A stretch of DNA of 64,000 nucleotides from Amoebidium appalachense (GCA_963693365.1 CAVNZM010000008.1:10106001-10170000), one strand, 5' to 3'; shown: positions 21,139 to 34,118, numbered from the stretch's first letter. Notes: generated from the letters alone by a model not told the origin. A program made the numbers and translations.

Positions 21139-22072
21139 GTTTGTGTGTGTGTGTATGCGCGCGCGCCTGCCTGTATGAGTGTGCGCGTGTGTGGGCGCAT
21201 GCACGTGTCCCCGGCTGGCCTGTGTACACGTGTGTGTACGTGTGTGTTTTGGTATGTGCGCGCGCGCATGTGCACCTGCATGTGCTCAGTGATTGCTCGC
21301 AAGTACATATGTGTGCCCTTATGCAAGTGTGCATGCTGAATATATGTACAAGTAATTGCAGAGTGCATGTGGATGTGCATGTGGATGTTTGTACCAAAAG
21401 CGGACAACTATAGTGCGTGTGTATGTGTGCCTACCTGTATGCATCACTTTCTGCATGCGACTGGGTGTTACAAAGAAAAAACCGAGAGGCCTCGGGGCTG
21501 AGCCAACTGAGGGCAAATAGAAATGCGAAGTTTTTGTGCACAAATAGGTTTATGTGGACTCCTCTCTTGTGACCGTGTTTGCGTGGGTGCGCACTGGACA
21601 CGGGTGTGCATTCGAGGGGAGTGCTTGGAGTAATGTGGTGTTCGTGTGTGTGTGTGTAGCGTGTTTGTGCTTCTTCTTTCTTATGTATGTTTGTGTGTGA
21701 AGGGGTGTGTGTTGGAGGGGAGTGCTTCGAGTGATGTGGTGTTCGTGCATATGTGTATGGGTGCATGGGCTTCTTCTTTCTTGTGTGTGTGGGGGTGTGC
21801 GTGCATGTGTGTGTGTGTAGGCTGGGGGAAGGGGGGAAGGGGGGAGGAGGATTTCGAAAAACACTAACCTCTATAAGCTCTTTCTGCTCTTGGCTCATCT
21901 GCCCATAATCGCTTCCGGAACCATCAGTGACGAAGGCGGACAACCTTGTGGTCTGTGTGCCCATAGAATAAAAACCTACAACGGCGAGGGCTAAAAGGGC
22001 AGCAGCTGCACATAGCGCTCTTATGGTTGTGGGTGACCCCTTAACGAAACTGGTAAAGTTGTGTGCTGTCAT
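16938..22072 (-). CDS. Exostosin-family (GT47) glycosyltransferase, four exons, complete
   Basis: Exons (minus): 22072-21869, 20663-20514, 18571-18449, 17540-16938. All are phase 0 with AG/GT borders and give 359 residues. Residues 1-68 start at the only suitable ATG and hold a short cytosolic tail, a hydrophobic anchor (about 20-36) and a stem, the type II topology of Golgi glycosyltransferases. Exon 2 has [12 protein letters not shown] and YLPLYWTN; exon 3 ends in [13 protein letters not shown]; exon 4 has NVHVFSAGG and the GT47 signature [19 protein letters not shown] followed by [10 protein letters not shown] and LPYN. Exostosin relatives add sugars from nucleotide-sugar donors; donor and acceptor here are unknown. 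Introns are 0.9-1.9 kb of (GT)n, poly-G and similar tracts, and the exon 3 donor is the first GT of a (GT)n run. An extra small exon between exons 1 and 2 cannot be excluded. Confidence 0.82.
17550..18448. repeat. Simple-repeat intron 3 of GT47 gene
   Basis: Mostly (GT)n and G runs on the plus strand, then (CA)n at 18358-18448. Read on the minus strand, the last tract is (GT)n and supplies the splice donor of exon 3. Confidence 0.9.
18711..18847. mobile_element. MITE copy 2 (137 bp)
   Basis: Same family as 7917-8057, opposite orientation, sharing GGCCATTTCGGGTCAGGC-type sequence and TCGGGTCTGACCCGACCC. Left flank TA, right flank GA, so one target base pair has changed. It sits inside an intron of the GT47 gene. 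Confidence 0.7.
19172..19832. repeat. 650-bp GT/GC/AT alternating tract
   Basis: Strict purine-pyrimidine alternation with a loose GTGTGCGTGTAT unit, ending in pure GC alternation near 19800-19828. It lies in GT47 intron 2 and is a strong Z-DNA candidate. Confidence 0.95.
20010..20491. repeat. G-rich tracts in GT47 intron 2
   Basis: G runs at about 20020-20038, 20050-20078, 20170-20197, 20366-20403 and 20466-20491, next to exon 2 of GT47. A further G-rich run at 20690-20728 is upstream of that exon. Confidence 0.85.
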
Positions 22073-22728
22073 TCTAAAGAAGATTAGGGTGATTGACACC
22101 GCCAAGCCAGAATGGATCTTGGGATCAGGTCTGAAAAAAAGGGACTCTACCTATGGCGTGGCATTCGTAGTTTCAGTTAACCTTATGTGCATGCATGCCT
22201 ACTCTTTCAAAGTGAGGATTTGTCTCTAAAACCTCTGTATTCCGCAAAATTACGGAACGCGCCCTTCAGTTGTCACTTCTCAGCAGCTATTGTGCTTGGG
22301 TAACGTGCACCTTCCGTTTGCCCAACATGCACCGAATTTCTTAACAAACACGAGTCTGCCACTGAAAGGCATAACAAGCAGAATGAAGTCAGTCTTGAGG
22401 TCACTAAATACTAAGTTGTGATGACTTTTAGTTCCTAATGTTTTAACACAACACTATAGACCTTCACTTTGAACAACGGCGGCTTTATCGATGTCTGACC
22501 CCTTGTGACTGGATAACTTCAAGACTAGATAACTAAAGGGTTTACGCTGTTTACTCGAGGCAACGAGAGACCAGTCTCAGGTATGGGGGGTTTTTGCTCG
22601 GAATATCCCCTCAACGATATATCATGATCACGTACATAGCTGTCGGGTGATGATTTTTGACACCAAACTGCTTTTCGATTGCTTTATGGCCGGTCTGATG
22701 ATGAGAGGCAGCACCCGGCCGCCGTCCC

Positions 22729-22870
22729 CGCGGCGAGGAAAAGACTGTTTGAGAGAAGCGAAAAACACGACTTTTATAGTCGCTTCTACAGGAAGAGATG
22801 TGTGATGCCGATCATCACACCATCTTCTTCCGATTGGTGGATAAAATGAGTATTTACCAAATATATCATT
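22729..22870. repeat. Left direct repeat of DIRS-like element
   Basis: A 142-bp sequence nearly identical to 25261-25402, with only a handful of substitutions. It contains an imperfect stem built from AAGAGATGTGTGATG and CATCACACCATCTTC, and TTTTATAG. It is probably a terminal or split direct repeat of the element between. Confidence 0.8.
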
Positions 22871-22957
22871 TTAGACACCAAACTGCTATCTACGTCCACT
22901 AAGACACAGCCATCTAACATGAACTATTATACATTTACGCTGGCTGGCTGGGGCCCC

Positions 22958-24864
22958 TCAGCCTGCCCAGGAACCGGGGGTGCCGTCCAGACTACGAAAT
23001 GCTTGCATACGCCACGGCCGCACCCCGCGCGGGAAAATCACCTCAGAGGCGCGCAGAGGCACACTTGCCGAAGCCAACCCCTGAATGACGGGCCACCACG
23101 ACGCCGTATCCCACACTGGAACGACGAGGATGCCCGCTGCACCTTCCCGCTGCAGCTTGGGCACCGTTCGCTTGATCAGCGGGAACGGAGGCGCCCACCA
23201 GCTTGGTGCCGTCCACGGCACCGCCAACCCGTCTGCCATCCCACCAGGGGCCCCTGCCTGGGCCCACACATTAAACTCGGCCTTCACTGCCGAGGTGTGG
23301 GTGGCAAACCGATCGACTGAAGTTCGGGCTGCATGCCCAGCAGCCACTCCACCCGCTCAGTGACTGCCTCCGGCGTGACTTGCCATTCATGCCGGGGGTC
23401 CACCCGCGACAGCCAATCTGCTCGGTCGTTGAGCTCACCTGGGATGTAGGCCACTGCTCCTGTGGCCAAGGCAACCCGTGGTCGAGGCACAACTTGAACT
23501 GCAGAGCTGCCACAGAATGCGCTGCATCGAGGGGCTGCCGCTGCCCTTTTTCCGCATGGCCCCAAGGGCCGCCTGGGCATCGGCTTGCCACTGCACCCGC
23601 TGCCCACGGAGGGCTTCCTGCAGGGCAGGGCTCTGATAGGCCTCCAACAGGCCCTCACACTCCGCAATCGCCGCCGCCCGCGGAGCGTCGTCGGCTGCCC
23701 ACCTGCCCGCCGCCTCAAGCGCAGGGGCAGGGAATCCCGCCACTTGAAGCACGGCCCCCCAGCCGTGTGTGGTGGCGGCATCCGTGATGAGTGTAGCCGT
23801 GACCGGGTTGCCAGCCATATCTCCGCCCGAGGCAACCGGCCAATGAACTGGGGCGTCCGACAGATAATCCGTAACTGACGCCCCGAAAGCCGAACGAAAC
23901 TGCGCCAATTTCCCCTGCGTAGGGCGGCATACACTGGCCGCACCAACGTCAGCACGTGGGGAGTGGCAGCCCGCAGACTCATGAGTCAGACCACCCCCAA
24001 CCACCGGGCGACTTGCTTCTTTTCCACCCATTGCTTGCCCTTGCGAGCCTTGGCCACCACCCGCTTGGTCTCCTCCACCAGCCTCTCCATAGAGGTGGCG
24101 GTAGGGCCAACACACCCGCGGCAAGGTCGACATGGATGCCTAGATGGTCGAGATGGTCGGTGGGCTCCCACTGGCCCTTCTCCGTATTTCGGCTCAGGCC
24201 CGTTGCCTCGAGCTCCCCCTCAACAACACCGCGAGTTTGCAGCGCCTTTAGCGGCCGTTCGACGACCAACCAGTCGTCCAAGAACGCTAACGTGCGCACA
24301 CCGCGCCGGTGAAGACGACGACCCAACTCCTTCATGAGCCGCGTGAAGTGGTATGGGCTGAGGGAATAGCCGAAAGGCAGCACAGTGTACTGATACAGCT
24401 GGCCGCCAACCCGAATCTGAAAATATTTACGCCACCGTGGCGCAATTGCCAGCGCAAAGTAGCCGTCCTCCAGGTCGAAACTGAAGCCGTGCCCGGTCAC
24501 CTGGCTGAGCAGTGACCTGCAGGTCACTGAGCGTCTCGTACTTGAGGCCCCGCTGTACGGCATACTCATTCACTGGGCGCATGTCGATTATCAGCCGCAC
24601 TTTACCGTTTGGTTTCCGCACCCCAAACGTGGTCAACACGCAATTCTTCCTGGACTCGTCGATGGGTTCAAGTGCGCCCTTACCCACTAAACGCGCAACT
24701 TCCACCAACGCCTCCTCCTCCGAAACTTCGCCCAAGTCTAGGTACCTCCCCATGTCGTGGGGAGGTGGCAGCCCAGCGCACCATTCGGGTGTGATGCCAT
24801 ACTTAATCCAGAAGAGCCACGTCCTTGGCTGCTCCACCGCGCGCCCACTCATCGTGGCACGCAC
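22958..24864 (-). pseudogene. DIRS-type reverse transcriptase / RNase H, frameshifted
   Basis: Reading 24864 towards 22958 on the minus strand, the protein is spread over several frames. First an RT entry region (LVGKGALEPIDE, FGVRKPNGKVRLIIDMRPVN), then after a frame change the RT core (DLEDGYFALAI, LPFGYSLSPYHFTRLMKEL, catalytic FLDDW). Next comes RNase H with acidic residues in LITDAA, AIAECEGLL and WQADAQAA. Another shift leads to YIPGELNDRADWLSR, and a last frame carries SVDRFATHTSAVKAEFN and ILVVPVWDTASWWP, the block that follows RNase H in DIRS elements. At least three frameshifts make it non-functional as written. The FLDDW motif, in place of the YxDD common in LTR and LINE RTs, and the tail block support DIRS over Ty3. 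Confidence 0.75.
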
Positions 24865-25260
24865 GCACCCGTTGATAGAGCGGTGCAGGTGCTACCCCGC
24901 CCACTGGCTTACTGGGAGCACACATAACCGGCCGCCCCTGCACAGACCACTGCTGCCGGGGCCCACACTAGGACTAGAGAGCAGCACACGTTGCTGCTGT
25001 ACATGCTCACGCGAGCAGCCCACACGGGCTAACGTTGCCAGACGTGCCTAGGTGCTTATAGCTACACAAACAACCCCAAAACACAACCCCACTTGGGTTT
25101 TGCAAAAACTCATGAGCGCATCCCGTCTCAATGATCTGCGGTTCCTGGGCCTATTATTACAGCTAAAGTCTAGGGACCTACACGACTGACAGTATAGCGC
25201 TCACTGCGCTCAAGAGCTTTGGTCTTGGTCACTAGACCGGCCTCACTAACGTGCGCTTCT

Positions 25261-25402
25261 CGCGGCGAGAAAAAGACTGTTTGAGAGAAGCTAAAAACAC
25301 GACTTTTATAGTCGCTAATACAGGAAGAGATGTGTGATGCCGATCATCACACCATCTTCTTCCGATTGGTGGATAAAATGAGTATTTACCACATATATCA
25401 TT
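25261..25402. repeat. Right direct repeat of DIRS-like element
   Basis: Second copy of the 142-bp repeat at 22729-22870, in the same orientation, followed at once by the inverted copy of the 16-bp terminal motif. Confidence 0.8.
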
Positions 25403-25503
25403 ACATATAAACAGCGTAAACCCCCGATTATATATCTGACAGGGTTTACTTTCTCGACGAGACACCATGAAGACTAAGAAAAATCAACTAGTTGGGGTTC
25501 CCC

Positions 25504-25564
25504 GTTTTTTTTTTTTTTTTTTTTTTTTTTTCCGGGCTCCCCTGGGACACTCGGTATCAGCTGG

Positions 25565-25643
<79 letters not shown>
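25504..25643. repeat. Poly-T and (GT)n at LINE 3' end
   Basis: 26 T at 25506-25531 and (GT)n at about 25566-25643. Confidence 0.9.
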
Positions 25644-25645
<2 letters not shown>

Positions 25646-27045
25646 AGAATTTTGTAATGATGTGTTTCTCAAGCCAATCAATACATCTAATAAACAGATC
25701 GTAGTTTTGCGCGTTTAGTATAAAATCAAGGATGTTGTAATTTTCAGGTAGGCTATCTTTCTGGGTGTCTGTTGTGAATGTGACGTGTCTGTGTTGCGGT
25801 ATTATGTGGTCTATCAAACTACATATTTGGCGATACATGGCCGTTTAAACTTTGAACTGGTGTGTGTGTGTGTGTGTTGTTTGGGCACGCAAACGATGTC
25901 ACCTTATACATATTAGATCTCCACTGTATAGCATGTGTACAGTAAAAGCGTGGTATGTGATCAATAATACCATCAGCTAGAGAAATACCAATTCTATAGG
26001 AAGGTAATATGTATTTAGGTGTTACACATTTGCGAGTGCCATAGTATTTGGCAATATGGTTAAGGCGGTCATTATATATAAAACGAGACGTAAGGCTTAG
26101 TTTTTCAAGGTGTATGCTTTCATCGGGTCTGGTGTCGTGTGGTATCTTTTTCCATTTGTTATATTGCGTAATTACCTTGTGATTGTGTACATGTCTAATA
26201 AGTAAGTACAGGCAGTCCAAAGTCACACGCACACTTTTGCGGGGTTTATCTGTATTTGTGCCCGGGGGAAAAGGAGAGAGAGAGGGAAGGAAAGAGGGGA
26301 GAGGTGAGGAGGGGGCAGGTCTGATAGAGAAGAGAGGGTGGGAGGGCAAATACTTCTTTAAGCGGCTTATGTGCTTATTGAATTTCAGTGCGAGATGGGA
26401 TACTCTAGCAGCTATTGGGACCAGACTCTGCATATATCGAGAGCGTTACAGGCCCAGGTTTACAACAGTTGTTAAATAGAAAGGAGGCAACTTCTGCTTC
26501 AAGGAAATTTGCCAAGGGTTTAAGCGCTCTAGTTCTCTCTTTCTTGATCCAAGCGGCAAGAACTGGGTAAACCATATTCACATGGCGTGAAGACAAAAGT
26601 GCGAATAAATGTAAGTCTAATAGAAGGATGGAGGGGTGTGTCTTTAAAAATATTAGCCGAGAAGAAAGCTAGCCGCTTACGAGCCAGCTCTACCCTCTTT
26701 TTGACCATATGGGAAAACATAACACCAACATAATTAACCGGAATACCAAGATGTTTGTATTCTGGAACCATAGGTACATGTTTCGATGATAACTTGAATG
26801 TACTACATGTGTGTAAATTGTTAGCTATATCAGGTACAAGAACACCACATTTGTCTATGTTAAGGATCATAAGGTTTGCCTTGCACCACTCTGACACTAC
26901 AGCGAACAATCTTTGCAGGCGTCTATGTGGGGGTACGGACAAGGAGGGACAGATCATCAGCATAGACTCTGAAGTGCAGGCGGACCCTCATTTTCGGCAT
27001 AAATCTTGCACGATGACTAATCTAAGATCTCGATTCTCGAAGTGA
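25506..27045 (-). mobile_element. 5'-truncated non-LTR retrotransposon (LINE) with poly(A) tail
   Basis: The minus strand from about 27020 encodes the end of a LINE reverse transcriptase: FRVYADDLSLLVRTP with the catalytic YADD, then RLQRLFAVVSEWCKANLM, LNIDKCGVLVP and YKHLGIPV. Downstream thumb and C-terminal sequence continues through at least two frameshifts to a stop near 25819. A (CA)n stretch and a run of about 26 A (T on plus, 25506-25531) form a plausible 3' end, although about 290 bp separate the stop from that tail. Upstream of about 27045 no further LINE protein is seen, so the copy is 5'-truncated, as is usual. It lies directly beside the DIRS-like element. Confidence 0.7.
25819..27045 (-). 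pseudogene. LINE reverse transcriptase fragment
   Basis: Three overlapping frames hold the RT piece: about 27045-26529 (YADD to the post-palm region), 26596-26405 and 26433-25819. The breaks and missing N-terminus make it a dead fragment. The last segment contains no family motif I can name and may be the C-terminal part of the same ORF. Confidence 0.65.
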
Positions 27046-28959
27046 CCGAGTCGGTTCACCGGGTTCTTTGAAGCGAATCGAATCGAATCGTTTAGGGCCT
27101 AGCCAAAATCAGTGACTGCGCATGCATCACTGCTGGTGACTTTTTCTGTCAAACTCCTGTTTTTTTTGGTAGAGAAAATAAGTTTTGTGCTTTGTGCTAT
27201 GAGCACTTTGAGTATGTAGCTCCAATAATTTCATATGACAAACCTTAACAAATTCAAAAGTGCACAAACCGGTTCGCAGTTGTGTGAACCGCCGAGTCCC
27301 TTGCTCAGACCAAGTTTCAATTGCAATTCCAATGTAGTTCTACTTTACGTGACGTCACATTTTTTGTAGAGCTTTGTCTCCCCTAGTTATGTACATAACA
27401 AAAAGTCTAAGAACTAAAAAAAACGTCTACATTGGAAGACTATCGTAGATGCTGGGCGATAAGGGCAGCGTGCACGCATTTTGATTGGCCGATTGCCTGC
27501 GTTTACGTCAGCATTTGGGATATTCGGGTTGGTTGTAAGGTTTTCGGGTCGGGCCGAAGGCCCTAACGGGCCGCAGGCCCGCCTATTGGGCCGCTAGGCC
27601 CTTGGCCGCTAGCCCCGGGGCCCCGGGGACCGGGGGGCCCGACCCGGCCCGCGAGCCACCCCCGGCCCGGCCCGGCGGCCCCGGGGTTAGCAGCGGCAAT
27701 ACAAAATTCTTCCAGACATATGAAACAGAATCAAGCGTCCTAACCAGAGGGGCGAGCCGAGACCGGAGTTTCGGGACGAGTGGCCGAGTTCTGGGCAGAG
27801 GCGAAGCGGAGGCCCAGAACTCGGACACGAGGCCCGAAACGAGGTCGAGGGGAAGCCCCGAGGGTAAGGGGACGCGGTTTGTACGCGAGAACTCGCTTAA
27901 TTCACTGTATTCTTGGTGATTACATTGATAGAAGTAATTAAAAAAACTAAATATGAACATTAAGCATTTTTATACAGTGGTTGGCCAGCCTCTTTTCGGG
28001 CCGCAATATTATGCGAAAACGTTCAATAACTATGTAGATAGACCGGCTGAGAAATGTTTTTTTTCAAATTCTGCCTAACCTTATATGGCTCACCGGAACA
28101 ATTCGAATCTTGTGATTGGTTGCGCCAAAAGTAGGGGCCAAGGTAAGGGCCGCTCAGGCGGTGACAGGGCCAAATCTCAGACCGACAGCCTCTCAAAAAC
28201 AGTTAGGCCCCGATTTTACTTAGAAGGTTTGGTTTTTGTCCATAAGAAAAAGTTTAGGAAATAAAAAGGCGCGCAAAAATGATATAAGCAGTCGGGATGC
28301 TCCGACAACGCCTACATCGCTAAAATCATCAAAACCCGTCTTGCATAGCCTCTTACCACCTTGCCTCGAGGTCGATCGTCTATGATGAAATTATGGTTTT
28401 TGCCTGTTTTCGCTACGAAATAGGCGCGGACACCCCATGTTGCTTATACAAGAATTGCTTGTCGCTTTGTTTATCAAGCTATTTATTAATGGAGCAAAAC
28501 CCATTTTCTATTTGAATTATTGATTTTAAGCATTATAAGCAGGATTTGGTTTATGACCGCCGATCACTCAGCCCTTCATTTCGCCAGTTCGGCTGGCTGG
28601 ATCTCCATAGAGCGAAGCAAACACATTGAGATTCTCAATTTGTAAATCTAAATTGGTCTATACCCCAGAACCGGGCTACTAAGGTGAGAAACCCGCACGA
28701 TTACCCTAGTAGCCCGGTTCTGGGGTACCTAGCCACTGAAGTTCAACCCGTACCTCGGAATACTGTAACTCAACCCCCAAGCGTACAAACCCGTTACCAG
28801 GCGTTGCCAAAACAGAGTAACATAGTCAGGTTCTCATAAATATTTCTCCTTTCTGTCTGCCTATAACATAACCTATTTTAAGTGCTTTCCTTTAATTTAT
28901 TTTTTTTTTTTAGCAGGATAAGTTCCAGTAAACCTTTGCATTTGGTAGTGCCTGAAAGA
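27046..28959. other. Spacer upstream of TMEM43-like gene
   Basis: AT-rich, with a strongly GC-rich island at about 27540-27680 built of repeated GGGCC/GGCCC palindromes, and the hairpin at 28661-28727. A pyrimidine tract and TAGCAG at about 28900-28916 could be a 3' splice site just before the TMEM43 ATG, implying an upstream non-coding exon. No coding region supported. Confidence 0.5.
28661..28727. repeat. 25-bp-arm hairpin upstream of TMEM43-like gene
   Basis: TACCCCAGAACCGGGCTACT and the next five bases (28661-28685) pair with 28703-28727 with one mismatch around a 17-bp loop. It is about 235 bp before the ATG. Confidence 0.7.
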
Positions 28960-30854
28960 ATGGCGGATGACGGTGAACATTTCACCACCACTGAGGAGAA
29001 TGGGTGGTGCTCGAGGATGGGTAACTCCATGATAGGGTCACTGATAGGTTTTGTGGTGTTCATCGGCTCCCTTGTGGCCATTTTCTGGAACGAAGGAAAT
29101 GCAGTGAACAGGGCGAAGGCGCTTGAAGAGGCGCTCAGTCAGTGTACAGATCAAACATGACGTATAATCCGGGCCTAGTCGGAAAGTTAGTGCACATCAC
29201 GTGCGATGTGAACCATGTTGACACACTCGAGGATAAGCAGCTTGGTGTGACCTATGCTGGGCTTTCTCTTGCGCGTAAGGTAGAAATGTATCAGTGGATT
29301 GAGGAGTCGAGCTGTCATACGGAAAAAACTTCAACCGGAGGAGAGAGGAGGGTGTGTGATTATTCTTACAGGTAAGGTTACTTGCTCTACGTTAAAATGC
29401 CTGAGTTACCCTCATCACCGTGGTGTGGGAAAGTTTTAGCAAACAAGTATAACAGGTTTGCATTGCTTTTGCTCACCGTGAGTAGATAGTACTTACGTTT
29501 TGGGTGCGTGCCTGCTGGCAAGAGTGTATGAAACTTGGACTAAAAGATGATGGGTAGATTTAGGGTGAGGGGTTAAACTTGGATTAGATTAGATGTTGGG
29601 GAAGATGCCCGCCGGGAAGGGGAAGGGGGGGGGGGGTTGGGGGGGGATGGCTGACACAGTTGCAACTGGGGTGAGCTGGGATGCATGTTGGGCACGTTTG
29701 GCACCTCTAAACTGCATTTTTGGATTTCCTCACTTCCATCTCACGCACATTTTACGAAAAAGAGAAAAGATAAAAAAAAAGAAGAAGAAGAAGAAGAACA
29801 CAAACATAAGGTCAAACCTCCGCTTAATTATGCCTGATTTGAAGATAGTAACACTGTGTAACATTTCCTTGCAGGTCTGACTGGGTCGACTACTACATTG
29901 ACTCCCACTCATTCCAGAGCCCGTCCAAGACCAACCCCCCCTGGCCTCTCAACTCAAAGAAATTCGTATCGGACAATGTCCAGGTGGGAGACTACGTTCT
30001 CCGCACGAAATTAATCGATACCATGTACGCCAGACCTCAGGATCTTCTTCTTACCAATCACTCCAGTTACGAACCATCGGAGCAGGTACCGCCAACCATC
30101 ATCACGCCCGACAACACTCAGTTGTGCGGCGATGTGCACTATTACACTGGTGATTGCACCACGCCGGTTGTGGGCGACATGGGATTATCATACACGGTAA
30201 CTAACGCGACGATGATAAGCGTCGTTGGGAAAGTTACCACTGATCGCAGTTTCACATCGTGGATATCCTCAAACAGGCACACTGTGGGGCCTCTCGTAGC
30301 CTCCGGTGCCGAAGACAAGGAGAGCATGTTCAATCGTGAACTGCAAGCGCTCATGGCCATAACATGGATCATCCGCTTGGGCGGTCTCCTTGCTTGTTGG
30401 ATTGGCTTGCAGATGCTTGCAGGCCCCCTGGCTGTTCTTCCGGATGTGGTTCCATGTGTCGGCCCATGCCTTGGAAACATGGTTGGTGGGGTTCTGTGCT
30501 GTGCGACATTTGGGATTGCTTTGTGCCTTGGGCTCATGGACATGGCCATAGCTTGGCTTTTCTACCGTCCGCTCATCGCCGTTCCGCTATTCATCGGATC
30601 TGCTGCGGGTCTTTTGTGGTTTTTCTATTTCCGTAGGAGACAGGCAAAGGATCACGAGTCGCAGTACGAACCCATCCCCACGGAGCAGTTGTCTGGGAGC
30701 TATGCCCAGCAGGGCTCCACGGGTTATTCCGGCCAGTATCCTGGGTCTTACAACTATCCGTACCCCCCTGCACAGGGACAGCAGGTGCACAATATCCCCT
30801 ACCCCGAAAAACCCACTCTACCGGCTGCAACTGAACCCTGCTCCTCCTCCCCCT

Positions 30855-30896
<42 letters not shown>

Positions 30897-31066
30897 ACCA
30901 CCACCACCACCACCACCACCACCACCACCACCACCACCATTCCTGGTGGTCATTGTGTGTGTGTTTTTTGTGTTTTTTTGGACAACTTGGCATTGTGTTG
31001 TCCGTTGTGAATTTGCCTGTCGCACTCTATATTCCATTCTAACCCAACCCAACCCAATCCAATTCA

Positions 31067-31109
<43 letters not shown>

Positions 31110-31405
31110 TTCCCCACCACCACCCCTCTGCCCACTACCCCCCTGCCCCAGGGCAACTTTACCCTATTCTTTGTTGGCTCTGCTCCGTGGTCTTATTCTT
31201 AATTCTGTTAATTGGTTCTGCTTTACTTTCACATGTTATGCCCTCCTTACATTTAATGGCCCCCCACCCCACCTCCCCCTACCCAAACACGCGCGCACAC
31301 ACATAGAGAGAGACACGCATACTTGCACACACACTCACTCATTTACAAACACACATGTGGTTGCCTCTGATAAGGGTCTTGTGCAAGTGTCTTGTGCCTG
31401 CCGTC

Positions 31406-31439
<34 letters not shown>

Positions 31440-31799
31440 TTCACGCCCTTTTTTTTTTTTGCCTGTGGGTGTGTATGTGTGTTTTGTCTTCACCTCCTTT
31501 TCCGACCCTCAAGGGCATACATCCCCCCCCCCCCCCCCCCCCCCCCCTCCCCCTTTCAAAACAATCACCACCACCACCACCACCATATTCTCCCTCTGCT
31601 TGTCGCAGTCATTACTGCTACCATCATCTTTCTTCATGTTACGTTTGTAGTCCTTCCCGTTCTTTCACCATTTTAACCACCCCCCCCCCCCCCCCCCCCC
31701 CCCCAAATCACCACCCCATACTCTTTGTGTGTGCCTTCCAAATCTGTATTGTGTTGTCCGTGATGTGTTTGTACTTTCTTACTCTGTAATGGATTCTGA

Positions 31800-31830
<31 letters not shown>

Positions 31831-32117
31831 AACAGCCACCCGCATGGGGCCAGCAGTACCACCCCTCCACCACCCCCTACCCACCCGCCGATCCCGGGTA
31901 TGCCATGCCCCAGCCCACGACCCCATATGACCCCACCAGCACTTATGGAAACCCCCCCGCATATGTTCCCTACAACTAAAATCCCGCATATCCAAACACC
32001 CAGCCGGGATATCCAAGTGGTGGATATGCGCAGCAGTATGGACAGCCGGCGGGTGGGTATAGCCAGCAGCCTTATGGTGCGGCTGGAAATAATGGCCCGG
32101 GCTATCCTGGGCGGTAA
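28960..32117 (+). CDS. TMEM43/LUMA-like multi-pass membrane protein
   Basis: Exon 1 from the ATG at 28960 holds a first membrane helix and the family motif IFWNEGNAV. The next coding block, ending at donor ACAG|GTAAGG (29371), has LVGKLVHIT and KVEMYQWIE, both typical of TMEM43. Intron 29372-29874 ends TTGCAG. The following exon carries the luminal domain, FNRELQALMAITW, three or more membrane helices and AWLFYRP, the family's C-terminal signature. TMEM43 is an ER/inner nuclear membrane protein in animals. A Tyr/Pro/Gln-rich tail follows; it may be spliced from GGACAGCAG|GTGC (30784) to AACAG|CCACCC (31836), which keeps frame to a stop at 32115 but meets an in-frame TAA at 31977. Exon 1 and the next block are out of frame near 29130-29155 (no credible intron; 8 bp extra or an indel). 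Confidence 0.8.
30785..31835 (+). repeat. Poly-C clusters in the TMEM43-like gene
   Basis: Long C runs at about 30857-30897 (then (CCA)n to 30939), 31071-31109, 31411-31439, 31522-31546, 31680-31704 and 31800-31828. The last directly precedes AACAG, a likely splice acceptor, so a C run serves as the pyrimidine tract. Confidence 0.85.
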
Positions 32118-32304
32118 ATTTATTCTTTGCAGGGATGGAAATATTGGCATATGAAGCTCAGGCTAGCCATTTTTTTTTTTTTTTTACGGAACATCAATTT
32201 AGTAAGGGGTTTGAAGTGTGATTTTTTAAACGGGCACGTGGGTGTTTTCTTGTGTATATATAAGGGGTTTCTTCAAATTTAGCTTGTTAAACTCGCCGAC
32301 ACCA

Positions 32305-33898
<1,594 letters not shown>

Positions 33899-34118
33899 CG
33901 GGGAGAGAGAGAGAGAGAGGGACGGAGAGCTGAACAGAGAGGTCTGGAGCGCCGTGGGGGATTGGGGGGCTACACACGACATTATCAAGCATTTGGATGT
34001 TTCTCTGGTAGGGCAGATTAGTGGGGCGTTAAAGAAAAAGAAACGGTGAATCAGGAGCTGTGTACCGCCAGAACTGCAGCATGAAGAAACACAACGAATT
34101 TGTGGAACAGCAGTGTAG

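Larger units (their letters stand above)
22538..25423 (-). mobile_element. DIRS-like retrotransposon, degenerate, no recombinase seen
   Basis: A GC-rich coding block on the minus strand is bracketed by two near-identical 142-bp direct repeats (22729-22870 and 25261-25402) and, outside them, by a perfect 16-bp inverted repeat GGGTTTACGCTGTTTA (22538-22553 and, inverted, 25408-25423). The coding block matches DIRS/PAT-type pol: reverse transcriptase, RNase H and the conserved tail after RNase H. DIRS-type elements normally encode a tyrosine recombinase and use split or inverted repeats instead of LTRs. No recombinase frame or gag-like ORF is visible, so this is an internally deleted or non-autonomous copy. 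The element limits are inferred from the repeats. Confidence 0.7.

Noticed and set aside
27583-27960. Pro/Gly/Ala-rich frames over the GGCC island
   Set aside because: Composition reflects the palindromic GC-rich DNA and frames are open on both strands.
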